A stretch of DNA of 53,975 bases from Lachnospiraceae bacterium (GTDB taxonomy: Bacteria; Bacillota; Clostridia; Lachnospirales; Lachnospiraceae): positions 78,310 through 132,284 of the forward strand of contig JAAUZV010000004.1 in the NCBI GenBank assembly GCA_014804425.1, read 5' to 3'. Below are positions 1-7,316 of this stretch, in pieces. The notes under the pieces were generated by a model that worked only from the letters and a program-made list of their open reading frames with translations, made no database searches and was not told the origin of the DNA. The number at the start of each line of letters is the position of its first letter. Positions within the stretch are counted from its first letter, which is position 1. A program made the position numbers and the translations under genes.

Positions 1-243
1 AATGTCCTCCGGTGTAATCTGATATCCCGCAGAATAATCCCACAAAGTATAATCCAATTCAATTCCGTCTTTCCCCATCTTACCCCTAAGTTCATGAAGC
101 CGCTCCGCGCAGGACATTGACAGATTTAGGCAGCTCATAAAAATGGTCATACTTAACGCGTCAAACAGAATCAGCAGACTATACATTCCAATATGCTGCC
201 GAAAATGAAACCATGCTTTTTCTATTGAGTAGCGCAACTTCAT
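1..243 (-). CDS. FtsX-like ABC transporter permease, cut by the left edge
   Basis: This is the N-terminal 81 codons of a permease that continues beyond the window. It starts MKLRYSIEKAWFHF and has one membrane segment around residues 20-45, ending in the SCLNLSMSC stretch shared with the permeases at 675-1919 and 2311-3555. The start was chosen because it matches the aligned start of those two paralogues. It lies 20 bases downstream of a six-cysteine peptide gene, the same arrangement as at 1932-2216/675-1919. It is the fourth permease of the operon. Identity as a paralogue is clear; function is inferred. Confidence 0.8.
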   Translation of the reverse strand, partial: MKLRYSIEKAWFHFRQHIGMYSLLILFDALSMTIFMSCLNLSMSCAERLHELRGKMGKDGIELDYTLWDYSAGYQITPEDI

Positions 244-263
244 ACCTCTCTTGGATTTATCTA

Positions 264-542
264 TTATTTCAAACAGCAGCCGTCTTCCCTCACATACGTA
301 TCCGGTATCGTAAACGTATATCCCGTATTTACATATGTGCATTTTTTATATCGCTTTTCTATTATAAATCTGGTAAGATGCACTCCGTCACAAATCGGTG
401 TCCGGCAATCTTCCGTGGTACTATCAACCTTCCATGCCTCACAAAAATACTCAACCTCCGCATGTACCGCTCCAATATCCGCCATAAATACAAAAATCGC
501 CGCTCCCAAACAACAAATCCATTTTCTTACATTTCTTCTCAT
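264..542 (-). CDS. small secreted six-cysteine protein, copy 1
   Basis: The 92-residue product has a basic start (MRRNVRKW), a hydrophobic core and a signal-peptidase site VHA at residue 28, so it should be exported by Sec and released as a mature protein of about 64 residues. The mature part has six cysteines (34, 46, 51, 68, 89, 90) within a pattern shared with 1932-2216 and 6790-7062: CxxW, CRTPxCDG, a GYTFTIPDTYV stretch and a terminal GCC. Six fixed cysteines suggest three disulfides. An AGAGGAA ribosome site precedes the ATG. I do not recognise the family. A bacteriocin, pheromone or small toxin-like peptide is inference from size, cysteine pattern and context. Confidence 0.82.
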   Translation of the reverse strand: MRRNVRKWICCLGAAIFVFMADIGAVHAEVEYFCEAWKVDSTTEDCRTPICDGVHLTRFIIEKRYKKCTYVNTGYTFTIPDTYVREDGCCLK

Positions 543-674
543 TTCATTTCCTCTTTATCATAATCCACACAAATATGCCTGCTGCCAACATTCCTATCCT
601 GTAGCACCTTTCATGTGTCGCCGCATGCTCACGCCCTACAGTTCCTTCAACGCTTTTCGTCACATTCTTCTGCC

Positions 675-1919
675 CTACAATTCCCTCAGCGTTCCCGCCA
701 CATTCTCGCGCCCCACAACGGCAAGCGCGATCCCGCTGATACAGAGCGCCTCCGCCAATGTGATTCCCACCGCGCACCACACGGTAAGACCGTGCCATGC
801 TCCCGTGAGATTCAAATAACTAATCGTCAGTTGCGGCGTCACATACCACGCCGCCACCCCCGCAAACAGTGCGCCCACAGCAAAACAAAGGAAGACCTCC
901 AAAAAGATTTCTAAAAAAATCTGACTCTTGGTCGCGCCGTACGCAAGCGACACCGCCTGCTCCTTCTTTCTCCGGTGCAGGATTAAAATAAAAATACCGA
1001 TCATGCCGGTCATGATGATGAGCAGCATGGAGATTGCCGCAAGTAATAAGGATCGATAGGGAATCATCAGATCCAAAGCTGCCTGTTCCAATTCTAAAAT
1101 CCGATCCGATATATCATATTGCAGCTCCGGATGCCGCTCGGATAAAAAGCGGATAAATCCTAACAGCTCAGAGATATTTTCATCCGCCCGCTCCCCTTGA
1201 TAGATGGCAATCACACATTTATATGGCATGGCACCCGTTTCAAAATCTAATTTTTCCATCATCTCTAGCGGAAGAATTAAACAATCCGACAAGCTGATCT
1301 GAGCCCCTATTTTGAAAAAGCCATTCGGGCAATTCAAACTAATATCTGCTTGTTTCTCATTAAGCCGCTTAACCTGAGACAGGTCAGCTATTGGTTCTTC
1401 ACCGAGATAAGCAATATCATCCTCAAAATGGTAATATAAGAAAAAATCATAATCGTCCTGCAAAGCAGCGCGCTCCTTTATTCTATTCAGCGTATCATAC
1501 GCACCATCGCCAATATAGACCGTTCCGGCCTCGCGCTCCATTCCAAAAAGCTGTTCAAACACTGCATCGCTTAAGAAACAGCATTGATAGCTATATACGT
1601 TACCATCACAATCCTCGCACTGACTGTATCGATATGGAAAATAAAATAATTTCTTTTCTATTGAGGGGTAATCCCGAATATCCTGCGGCATGATCGGATA
1701 TCCTGCAGATGCATTTGACATAGAATAGTCCAGTTCAATCCCCTCTTCTTCCATCTCCTTTTTCAGGACGCGCAACCGTTCCCCACAAGACAACGACAAG
1801 TTCAGGCAACTTATAAGAATAGCCATGCCGACTGTATCAATCAATAACAACAGACTATATTTCCCGAGATACTGCCGAAAATAAAAACATGCTTTTTCTA
1901 CCGAATATCTCAACTCCAT
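675..1919 (-). CDS. FtsX-like ABC transporter permease
   Basis: This 414-residue membrane protein has one N-terminal membrane segment (about residues 20-45), a long extracellular region (about 46-285) and three C-terminal membrane segments. Just after the second segment is HRRKKEQAVSLAYGATKSQ, the cytoplasmic loop typical of FtsX/MacB permeases, where the ATPase couples. The C-terminal 130 residues are nearly the same as in 2311-3555, while the ectodomains have diverged. It follows a six-cysteine peptide gene by 12 bases and so forms a peptide-permease pair. No ATPase is encoded nearby. Role in peptide export, sensing or self-protection is inferred. Confidence 0.82.
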   Translation of the reverse strand: MELRYSVEKACFYFRQYLGKYSLLLLIDTVGMAILISCLNLSLSCGERLRVLKKEMEEEGIELDYSMSNASAGYPIMPQDIRDYPSIEKKLFYFPYRYSQCEDCDGNVYSYQCCFLSDAVFEQLFGMEREAGTVYIGDGAYDTLNRIKERAALQDDYDFFLYYHFEDDIAYLGEEPIADLSQVKRLNEKQADISLNCPNGFFKIGAQISLSDCLILPLEMMEKLDFETGAMPYKCVIAIYQGERADENISELLGFIRFLSERHPELQYDISDRILELEQAALDLMIPYRSLLLAAISMLLIIMTGMIGIFILILHRRKKEQAVSLAYGATKSQIFLEIFLEVFLCFAVGALFAGVAAWYVTPQLTISYLNLTGAWHGLTVWCAVGITLAEALCISGIALAVVGRENVAGTLREL

Positions 1920-1931
1920 ACCTCTCCAAAC

Positions 1932-2216
1932 TTACACATTTCTTGGACAGCAGCCCTTTTCTTCCACATACGTATCTGGTATTGTGAACGAATATCCTGC
2001 GCTCACATACACACAATTCTTATGTCGTTTTGTAGTGATATAATCGGTAAGGCGTACCCCGTCACAGACAGGAGTTCTACACTCTTCCCTGTACTCATCA
2101 ATAATCCACCCTCCACATGCATACTCACCCGCCGCATGTACCGCTCCCATATCCGCCGTAAGCATAATAATCGCCGCTCCCAAACAACAAATCCATTTTC
2201 TTACATTTCTTCTCAT
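1932..2216 (-). CDS. small secreted six-cysteine protein, copy 2
   Basis: This 94-residue product has almost the same signal peptide as copy 1 (MRRNVRKWICCLGAAI) and the same VHA cleavage site at residue 28. Its six mature cysteines fall at residues 34, 46, 51, 68, 89 and 90, identical to both other copies. It differs in the loop between cysteines 1 and 2 and has a four-residue tail (PRNV) after the GCC. An AAGGAGGAA ribosome site precedes the ATG. It lies 94 bases downstream of permease 2311-3555 and 12 bases upstream of permease 675-1919. Family not recognised; secretion and disulfide bonding are well supported inferences. Confidence 0.82.
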   Translation of the reverse strand: MRRNVRKWICCLGAAIIMLTADMGAVHAAGEYACGGWIIDEYREECRTPVCDGVRLTDYITTKRHKNCVYVSAGYSFTIPDTYVEEKGCCPRNV

Positions 2217-2310
2217 TTCATTTCCTCCTTATCATAATCCACACAAATCATGCCTGCTGCCAAAATCTCTATCCTGTAGCACCTTTCATGTGTCGCCGCA
2301 TGCTCACGCC

Positions 2311-3555
2311 CTACAGCTCCTTCAGCGTTCCAGCCACATTCTCGCGCCCCACAACGGCAAGCGCGATCCCGCTGATACCGAGTGCCTCCGCCAATGTGAT
2401 TCCAACCGCGCACCACACGGTAAGACCGTGCCATGCTCCCGTGAGACCAATCCCTGCGATACGCAGCCGCGGCGTCACATACCACGCCGCCGCCCCTGCA
2501 AGCAGTGCGCCCACGGCAAAGCAAAGAAAGACCTCCCAAAACACCTCTAAGAAGATCTGACTTTTCGTAGCGCCATATGCAAGTGACACCGCCTGTTCTT
2601 TTTTTCTTCGGTGCAGGATCAAAATGAAAACTCCGATCATCCCGGTCATGATGATAAGCAGCATAGAGACCGCCGCAAGTAATAATGACCGATACGGAAT
2701 CATTAGATCCGAAGCGGATTTTTCCAAGCTCAGTACACGATCCGATATTCCGTACTGAATTCCCGGATGCCGCTCAGCTAAAAGCCGACAAAACGCCATG
2801 AGCTCGGTGATGTTTTCATCATTCCGTTCTCCCTGATAACTCGCGATCACGCATTTATTGACCATCACGAACGCTGCCGCATCCTCATTCTCCATCCTCT
2901 TCATCATCTCAAGCGGCAGGATCAGACAATCCGACAGGCTGATCTGATCTTCCCCCATTGAAAACATCGGCATGGAAGAATTCAAGCAGATACTTCCCTG
3001 TGCCTCGTCAAGCAAATGCACCTTTGAAAGGTCAACGACCCGCTGCTCCCCAAGATACGCCGCATCACCCTCAAAATAGTAAGACAGATAATCATACTCG
3101 TTTTGCTGCGCCGCACGCGCCTTTAACCCATTCAGCGTTTCATATGCATCCCGCCCGATATAAACCGCTCCTGCTTCCCTCTCCATTCCAAACAATTTTA
3201 CAAAAGCGGCATCACTTAAAAAGCAACAGTGATAGCGGTATTCATTCCAATCACTGTCCATTGTATAGCTGTCCCGATACGGGAAGTAAAACAGCTTTTC
3301 TTCCATCTCCGGATAGTCCTTTATATCCTGCGGCGTAATTGCATATTCCTGTCCGAACGCACCCGAGAAGCTCAACTCCACATCCTCTGCTTTCGTCTGA
3401 TTTCGGATTGCTTGCAATTGACCCGCACAGGACAGCGACAGGTTCAAGCAGCTCATAAAAGCTGTTATACTGATCGCATAGACCAAGATCAACACGCTGT
3501 ATTTTCCTTTATTATGTATAAAATGAAAACCTGCCTTTTCGGCTGAATATCTCAT
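2311..3555 (-). CDS. FtsX-like ABC transporter permease
   Basis: This is a 414-residue paralogue of 675-1919 with the same layout: an N-terminal membrane segment, a roughly 240-residue ectodomain and three C-terminal membrane segments with the RRKKEQAVSLAYGATKSQ loop. Its ATG overlaps the TGA of the preceding permease gene (3552-4652) by four bases, so the two are probably translationally coupled and may form a heterodimer. Unlike its two paralogues it has no peptide gene directly in front. The ectodomain has a YRYHCCFLSDAAF stretch that matches a cysteine pair in 675-1919. Partner ATPase not seen. Confidence 0.82.
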   Translation of the reverse strand: MRYSAEKAGFHFIHNKGKYSVLILVYAISITAFMSCLNLSLSCAGQLQAIRNQTKAEDVELSFSGAFGQEYAITPQDIKDYPEMEEKLFYFPYRDSYTMDSDWNEYRYHCCFLSDAAFVKLFGMEREAGAVYIGRDAYETLNGLKARAAQQNEYDYLSYYFEGDAAYLGEQRVVDLSKVHLLDEAQGSICLNSSMPMFSMGEDQISLSDCLILPLEMMKRMENEDAAAFVMVNKCVIASYQGERNDENITELMAFCRLLAERHPGIQYGISDRVLSLEKSASDLMIPYRSLLLAAVSMLLIIMTGMIGVFILILHRRKKEQAVSLAYGATKSQIFLEVFWEVFLCFAVGALLAGAAAWYVTPRLRIAGIGLTGAWHGLTVWCAVGITLAEALGISGIALAVVGRENVAGTLKEL

Positions 3556-4652
3556 TGACTCTCCTTTAATATCTCACACACCTGTTTTTTCCCCACAAGC
3601 ACCGCCACGATCACGATGCTGATCAGCGCGGCAGCCACTGCTCCAAACAATAAAAACATCGCTGTCAGTGCCATACCCGGGTACGTAGTGATCAAATAGG
3701 AAATCCCTTTTACCGGAATAAACAGCACCATATCTACGCAGTACGCCACTACAAACAGGAAAAAATTTTCCAAAAAAATTTCGAAAATCGTCTGCGCTTT
3801 CGATGCGCCTAACGCCATCTTCAGCCCGATCTGATATTTTTGCTCCATGACCTTTCCGAACAGGATTGCCACCATACTGCATACCGCCGGGAGTAAAACC
3901 ATCAGACTGGAATACAGCCTTTTTCCGATCTGCTTATCGATGGAATCATAATATTCCGCATAAATCTCTTCTCCGTGCGTGATCGCACGGATCTCACCGA
4001 GAGAAAGATTCCTCCTTATATTGCCCTGCGTGATCTCTCCAAAGCCTTCCGGTGCATAGATACTCACCCGGTACTGGATCAGACTGCTCCCGATCACCTG
4101 ATACAGCCAGTTCTGCGATACCATGATCCCGCCAAACATCATGGGACACTGAACGATACCGACGACCTCAAGTTCATTTCCCATGACATTGATGATATCG
4201 CCAATCCGCCTATTTCCTCCCCATGCGCACAGACAATAGGGGGCACCCTGTTCCTGTTCTTCCTCTGTCAGCAGCCGTCCCTCAACAAGCCGATAACCTT
4301 CCTGCTCCAAATACACATCTGTGTAAGAGGAAAAACCGCCCTGACGGAAGCTTCCATCTACATAAATCGTGGTTGTATAATAAGTGATGAACCCGTATTG
4401 TAACCCATTTTCCTCCAGCCAGGACATCTTATCCTGATAATCATCTAACGGCACAAGTGTATCAAAGCAATCCACGATCATATGCTGATCGGCATCCTCG
4501 TATTTACACAGTTCCCGATTGTAAATGATTTCTTTGATAATGGTCGCCATGCCGAGCGGATACAGCATCCCGATCGCTAAGGTGATCACAACGATCAGAT
4601 TGATCACTTTATGATATTGTAAGCTTTCCCTGATATTACTGAGATAAAACAC
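3552..4652 (-). CDS. FtsX/MacB-type ABC permease, divergent member
   Basis: The product of 366 residues has an N-terminal membrane segment (about 17-38), an extracellular region of about 200 residues and three C-terminal segments. The loop MEQKYQIGLKMALGASKAQT is the FtsX-type coupling region. It is clearly related in architecture to, but not a recent copy of, the other three permeases. The start is a GTG at 4650-4652 behind AAGGAGAA. The gene lies about 40 bases downstream of the double-CxxC protein gene and overlaps the next permease by four bases. It may be the constant half of a permease pair whose other half varies; that is inference. Confidence 0.8.
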   Translation of the reverse strand: MFYLSNIRESLQYHKVINLIVVITLAIGMLYPLGMATIIKEIIYNRELCKYEDADQHMIVDCFDTLVPLDDYQDKMSWLEENGLQYGFITYYTTTIYVDGSFRQGGFSSYTDVYLEQEGYRLVEGRLLTEEEQEQGAPYCLCAWGGNRRIGDIINVMGNELEVVGIVQCPMMFGGIMVSQNWLYQVIGSSLIQYRVSIYAPEGFGEITQGNIRRNLSLGEIRAITHGEEIYAEYYDSIDKQIGKRLYSSLMVLLPAVCSMVAILFGKVMEQKYQIGLKMALGASKAQTIFEIFLENFFLFVVAYCVDMVLFIPVKGISYLITTYPGMALTAMFLLFGAVAAALISIVIVAVLVGKKQVCEILKESQ

Positions 4653-4690
4653 GATCTATTATTCTCCTTCCGTTCAGAGCGCATTTCCAA

Positions 4691-5620
4691 TTATCTTACA
4701 GTTACATCTTCCGATCCTGACACCCCAGCTTCCCGCAGCAGACTCTCCTGCAGCGCCTCCAAACTGTACTCCACAATCAGTTCGGCATGACCCTCCCTTA
4801 CCAACAGGAAGCTCGGATACCAATTGATATCGAACACCCGACGGAACAACTGCATCCGATCCGTGATCAACCCCTGATCATCCGATTCATCCGTATACAC
4901 CCGTATGATCTCAAACTGCTCCTCCAGCTTCTGTTCCGCGATCATCTCATCCGCCGCCGCACAATCCATACATCCCTGCATAGAAAAATAAAACAATACC
5001 GGCCTTCCATCGTCCGCGTCAGCATAATGTCCCGTCAAATAATTCCGCGCGTTCTCCTGAAGCTGCTCGCTCGAAACATATCCGCTTTTCAGAATCTTTT
5101 CTAAAACAAGCTCATCATCCGAATTGACCATTTCAATCCTGCCATCGCTATTTAAGTAAATCCACGTCGGTGTCGAAAGAGCCAGCTCCACGGAATCATC
5201 CACGGTATAACACTGCTCCAGCGGGACCCCATACCGCTCTGCGATCGACGCCGGTATCCGGTCAGAAAAAAGAAACAGATAGCTGATATTTTCCTGCCCC
5301 AAAATACCGGAAATTCTCTCATACTCCGCGAGGGAATCCACACAGGTTTTGCATGCCTCTGACAGATACACCACCAATGTGACCGGCTGACCATACGGCA
5401 GCGTGACCACCTCCTGCCCGCCCGCCTGCCGCACAGGAATCTGCTCAATCGTATCCCCGTAGCGCACGGAAATTTTTTGGTAATCCACATTACCGGTCGT
5501 CTGCTCCCCGTTTTTCTGCTTACCAACCAAAAACCAATATTCTACGGTCATGACGACCACTATAAGTGCAAGGACAAGAATAACCAACCTGATTTTTTTA
5601 TAAAGAACATTACTATTCAT
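4691..5620 (-). CDS. membrane-anchored protein with two CxxC thioredoxin-like domains
   Basis: The 309-residue product has one N-terminal membrane anchor (about residues 11-32) and an external part with two thioredoxin-like halves. The first has CKTC at 90-93 and a likely cis-proline in STPTW near 151. The second has CMDC at 217-220 and a likely cis-proline in WYPSF near its end. Two active sites in one chain suggest thiol-disulfide exchange outside the membrane, as in TlpA/ResA-type proteins. Its position between a secreted six-cysteine peptide gene and the permeases suggests that it forms, isomerises or reduces peptide disulfides. The activity is inferred from motifs. Confidence 0.75.
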   Translation of the reverse strand: MNSNVLYKKIRLVILVLALIVVVMTVEYWFLVGKQKNGEQTTGNVDYQKISVRYGDTIEQIPVRQAGGQEVVTLPYGQPVTLVVYLSEACKTCVDSLAEYERISGILGQENISYLFLFSDRIPASIAERYGVPLEQCYTVDDSVELALSTPTWIYLNSDGRIEMVNSDDELVLEKILKSGYVSSEQLQENARNYLTGHYADADDGRPVLFYFSMQGCMDCAAADEMIAEQKLEEQFEIIRVYTDESDDQGLITDRMQLFRRVFDINWYPSFLLVREGHAELIVEYSLEALQESLLREAGVSGSEDVTVR

Positions 5621-5665
5621 ATGATCCTTTATACCTCCCGATATTCCCTATGCCCCCAAACCTTC

Positions 5666-6733
5666 CTATTCTTCTCCTTCCGTGCGGAACACTTTCCAAA
5701 TAGCTCCTTCCGGCTCGGTCAAGTAGAACGTATTCTCATTCTGCATGCACAAATACATGCCTACCGACTGCGCCTCTTGTTCCGTAAGAAGCTCCTCAAG
5801 CAGTTCCCCTTCCATCGATATACGATTCATCTGTCCCCATACCGTCGATATCGTATATATCGCATCATTCCATACGATCAGATCCGCGGGCGCATACATA
5901 TAAGGGAGCTCACAAATCCTCTGCAATCCGGTTCTATCCACCTGATAAATCCAGTTCTCTCCCGGCTTCCATCCATATCCCTTATTGTCTCTGTAAAACA
6001 AGTACATGTCCGCCGCATATACAGTTCCATCCTGCTCCGCCAAATATCCTAACACTCCACCGGAAACAACACAAAGTTCGCCTCCTTCAATATAGAAAAG
6101 ACTCATGCCTTCCCCATAAGAAGAATCCGCAGCAACATAAATCGTGCCGTCCCCGGCAATCGCCATATCATGATATTTCCCATCGCTTGGAAGCTCACCT
6201 CCCTCAAACAAAATTTCCCTGACATACGCCATATCTGTATCAAACACCTGAATCCGCATATTCCCGGAATCCAGCACATAAATTTCATTTTCATAAAGAA
6301 GAATGGCTGTCGGTGTCACAAAATTTCCCGGCTCAGAACCGAGCTCTCCATAGCTTTCTACAAAATCTCCGTCCGTTGTCAAGCGTACGACACAATGATT
6401 CCCCATATCGCAAACCAGCAGACTCTCTCCGTCGCACAAAATACCACCCGGATTCTGAATTTGTGTTTTGTCTCTCCTCCATACCTCATGTGCAAACACG
6501 CACTCTCCGTTAAACAAAAGAGGCTCCGGGAATTCCCCATGCTCAAACAGATTATCGTCCTCCGGTTCCATATCATCCCCTTGCATGTTGCTCTCGCCAT
6601 CATCCCGTGACACATTTTCCTGCGACTGCCCCTCAGTCTCCTTGTCCACCCCATTTGTCGCGCAGCCCACACAGACCATCAGCATGATAGCAGCAAGCAC
6701 GGACACCGCAATTCTATTCTTCCACCTTTCCAT
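5666..6733 (-). CDS. NHL-type beta-propeller lipoprotein
   Basis: The chosen ATG at 6733 has a GGAGAGGAG ribosome site; an upstream in-frame ATG (6784) lacks one. The 355-residue product has a signal peptide ending at an imperfect lipobox (CVGC), an acidic low-complexity linker, then repeats of the NHL/six-bladed propeller kind, such as GSEPGNFVTPTAILLYENEI and LDSGNMRIQVFDTD. Such propellers usually bind peptides, sugars or proteins and are not enzymes by default. Second gene of the operon, it follows the first six-cysteine peptide gene by about 56 bases. A peptide-binding or chaperone role at the cell surface is inference. Confidence 0.72.
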   Translation of the reverse strand: MERWKNRIAVSVLAAIMLMVCVGCATNGVDKETEGQSQENVSRDDGESNMQGDDMEPEDDNLFEHGEFPEPLLFNGECVFAHEVWRRDKTQIQNPGGILCDGESLLVCDMGNHCVVRLTTDGDFVESYGELGSEPGNFVTPTAILLYENEIYVLDSGNMRIQVFDTDMAYVREILFEGGELPSDGKYHDMAIAGDGTIYVAADSSYGEGMSLFYIEGGELCVVSGGVLGYLAEQDGTVYAADMYLFYRDNKGYGWKPGENWIYQVDRTGLQRICELPYMYAPADLIVWNDAIYTISTVWGQMNRISMEGELLEELLTEQEAQSVGMYLCMQNENTFYLTEPEGAIWKVFRTEGEE

Positions 6734-6789
6734 AGAAATCTCCTCTCCATAAATATTTGATTCGGAATAAGCCCTGGATATCATCTAGT

Positions 6790-7062
6790 TTAGCAGCACC
6801 CTCTATCTTCTACATAAGTGTCAGGAATCTCAAAGGTATATCCTGTATTGGTGTATGTACATGTTTTTTTGCGCTGATATTTAACGTACAGACCCAAACG
6901 TGTTCCGTCACACATCGGTGTCCTACACTCCGGTGTTACGCTAATATTAACCCATGCACCACAAGTAAACGTATCCTCTGCATGTACAGTATTCGGCGGC
7001 AAAGCCGAAAACATCATAAGCGCTGCGCCAAGGCAGCAGATTGCTTTGCTCATTCGTTTCAT
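6790..7062 (-). CDS. small secreted six-cysteine protein, copy 3 (operon head)
   Basis: The 90-residue product begins MKRMSKAICCLGAALMM and has the same VHA cleavage site at residue 28. Cysteines fall at 34, 46, 51, 68, 89 and 90, exactly as in the other two copies, and the protein ends at the GCC. It is the most diverged of the three, so it separated before the tandem duplication at the operon's other end. It is the first gene behind the promoter at 7197-7224 and has a GAGGAGGAAA ribosome site. First position usually gives the highest expression in an operon. Family not recognised. Confidence 0.82.
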   Translation of the reverse strand: MKRMSKAICCLGAALMMFSALPPNTVHAEDTFTCGAWVNISVTPECRTPMCDGTRLGLYVKYQRKKTCTYTNTGYTFEIPDTYVEDRGCC

Positions 7063-7196
7063 AAAAATTTCCTCCTCTATTATCAGCCTTTCACCCAGAG
7101 CTTATTCCCGCCTATAAATGTCATTTTCTTTTCGTCTCACCGGCATTCCCATGATAAATCTATATAAACACACGGCCTTTCTGCATAATCAACTTT

Positions 7197-7224
7197 AGTG
7201 TACTACATTTTCCTCGTTTGTCAA
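7197..7224 (-). promoter_or_regulatory. sigma-A promoter of the six-cysteine peptide operon
   Basis: On the minus strand TTGACA (7219-7224) and TACACT (7197-7202) are 16 bases apart. The predicted leader to the first peptide ATG is about 125 bases. No other good promoter was found before the left edge, so genes 7062 to below 1 are probably one transcript. Confidence 0.65.
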
Positions 7225-7263
7225 GTATTTTGTAGTTGTGTTGTTCTAAAGGGCTGAAACACA

Positions 7264-7296
7264 CAAAAAATGCGCCCTTGCACAATGCAAAGGCGC
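7264..7296 (-). terminator. rho-independent terminator of pepF
   Basis: On the minus strand a GCGCCTTTGCA/TGCAAGGGCGC hairpin (7272-7296) is followed by a T-run (7264-7271). It separates the pepF transcript from the peptide operon. Confidence 0.85.
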
Positions 7297-7316
7297 ACCG
7301 GACAACTCCCTATTTA

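Larger units (their letters stand above)
1..2310. repeat. tandem duplication of a peptide-permease unit, about 1.67 kb
   Basis: The stretch from 1 to about 660 repeats the stretch from about 1677 to 2310. The peptide starts (542 and 2216) are 1674 bases apart, and the permease starts (243 and 1919) are 1676 apart. The non-coding stretches before both peptide genes are nearly identical, including the TCATGTGTCGCCGCATGCTC segment at about 608 and 2286. Matching intergenic DNA points to a fairly recent duplication rather than old paralogy. Unit boundaries are approximate because copy 1 runs off the window. Confidence 0.75.

Noticed and set aside
213-819. Plus-strand open frames opposite the six-cysteine peptide gene
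   Set aside because: The minus-strand gene has a ribosome site, a signal peptide and two paralogues; the plus-strand frames have none of these.
2217-2310. A small open frame or internal promoter before peptide copy 2
   Set aside because: The candidate frame (MICVDYDKEEMK) loses its start in the sister copy at 543-675, and TTGGCA with TATGAT has 21-base spacing and no support.
264-7062. Membership of the peptides in the lactococcin 972 family, which also has linked permeases
   Set aside because: Length and signal peptide are similar, but that family lacks the six-cysteine pattern, and the permeases here are FtsX-like and not of the 7-segment immunity type.
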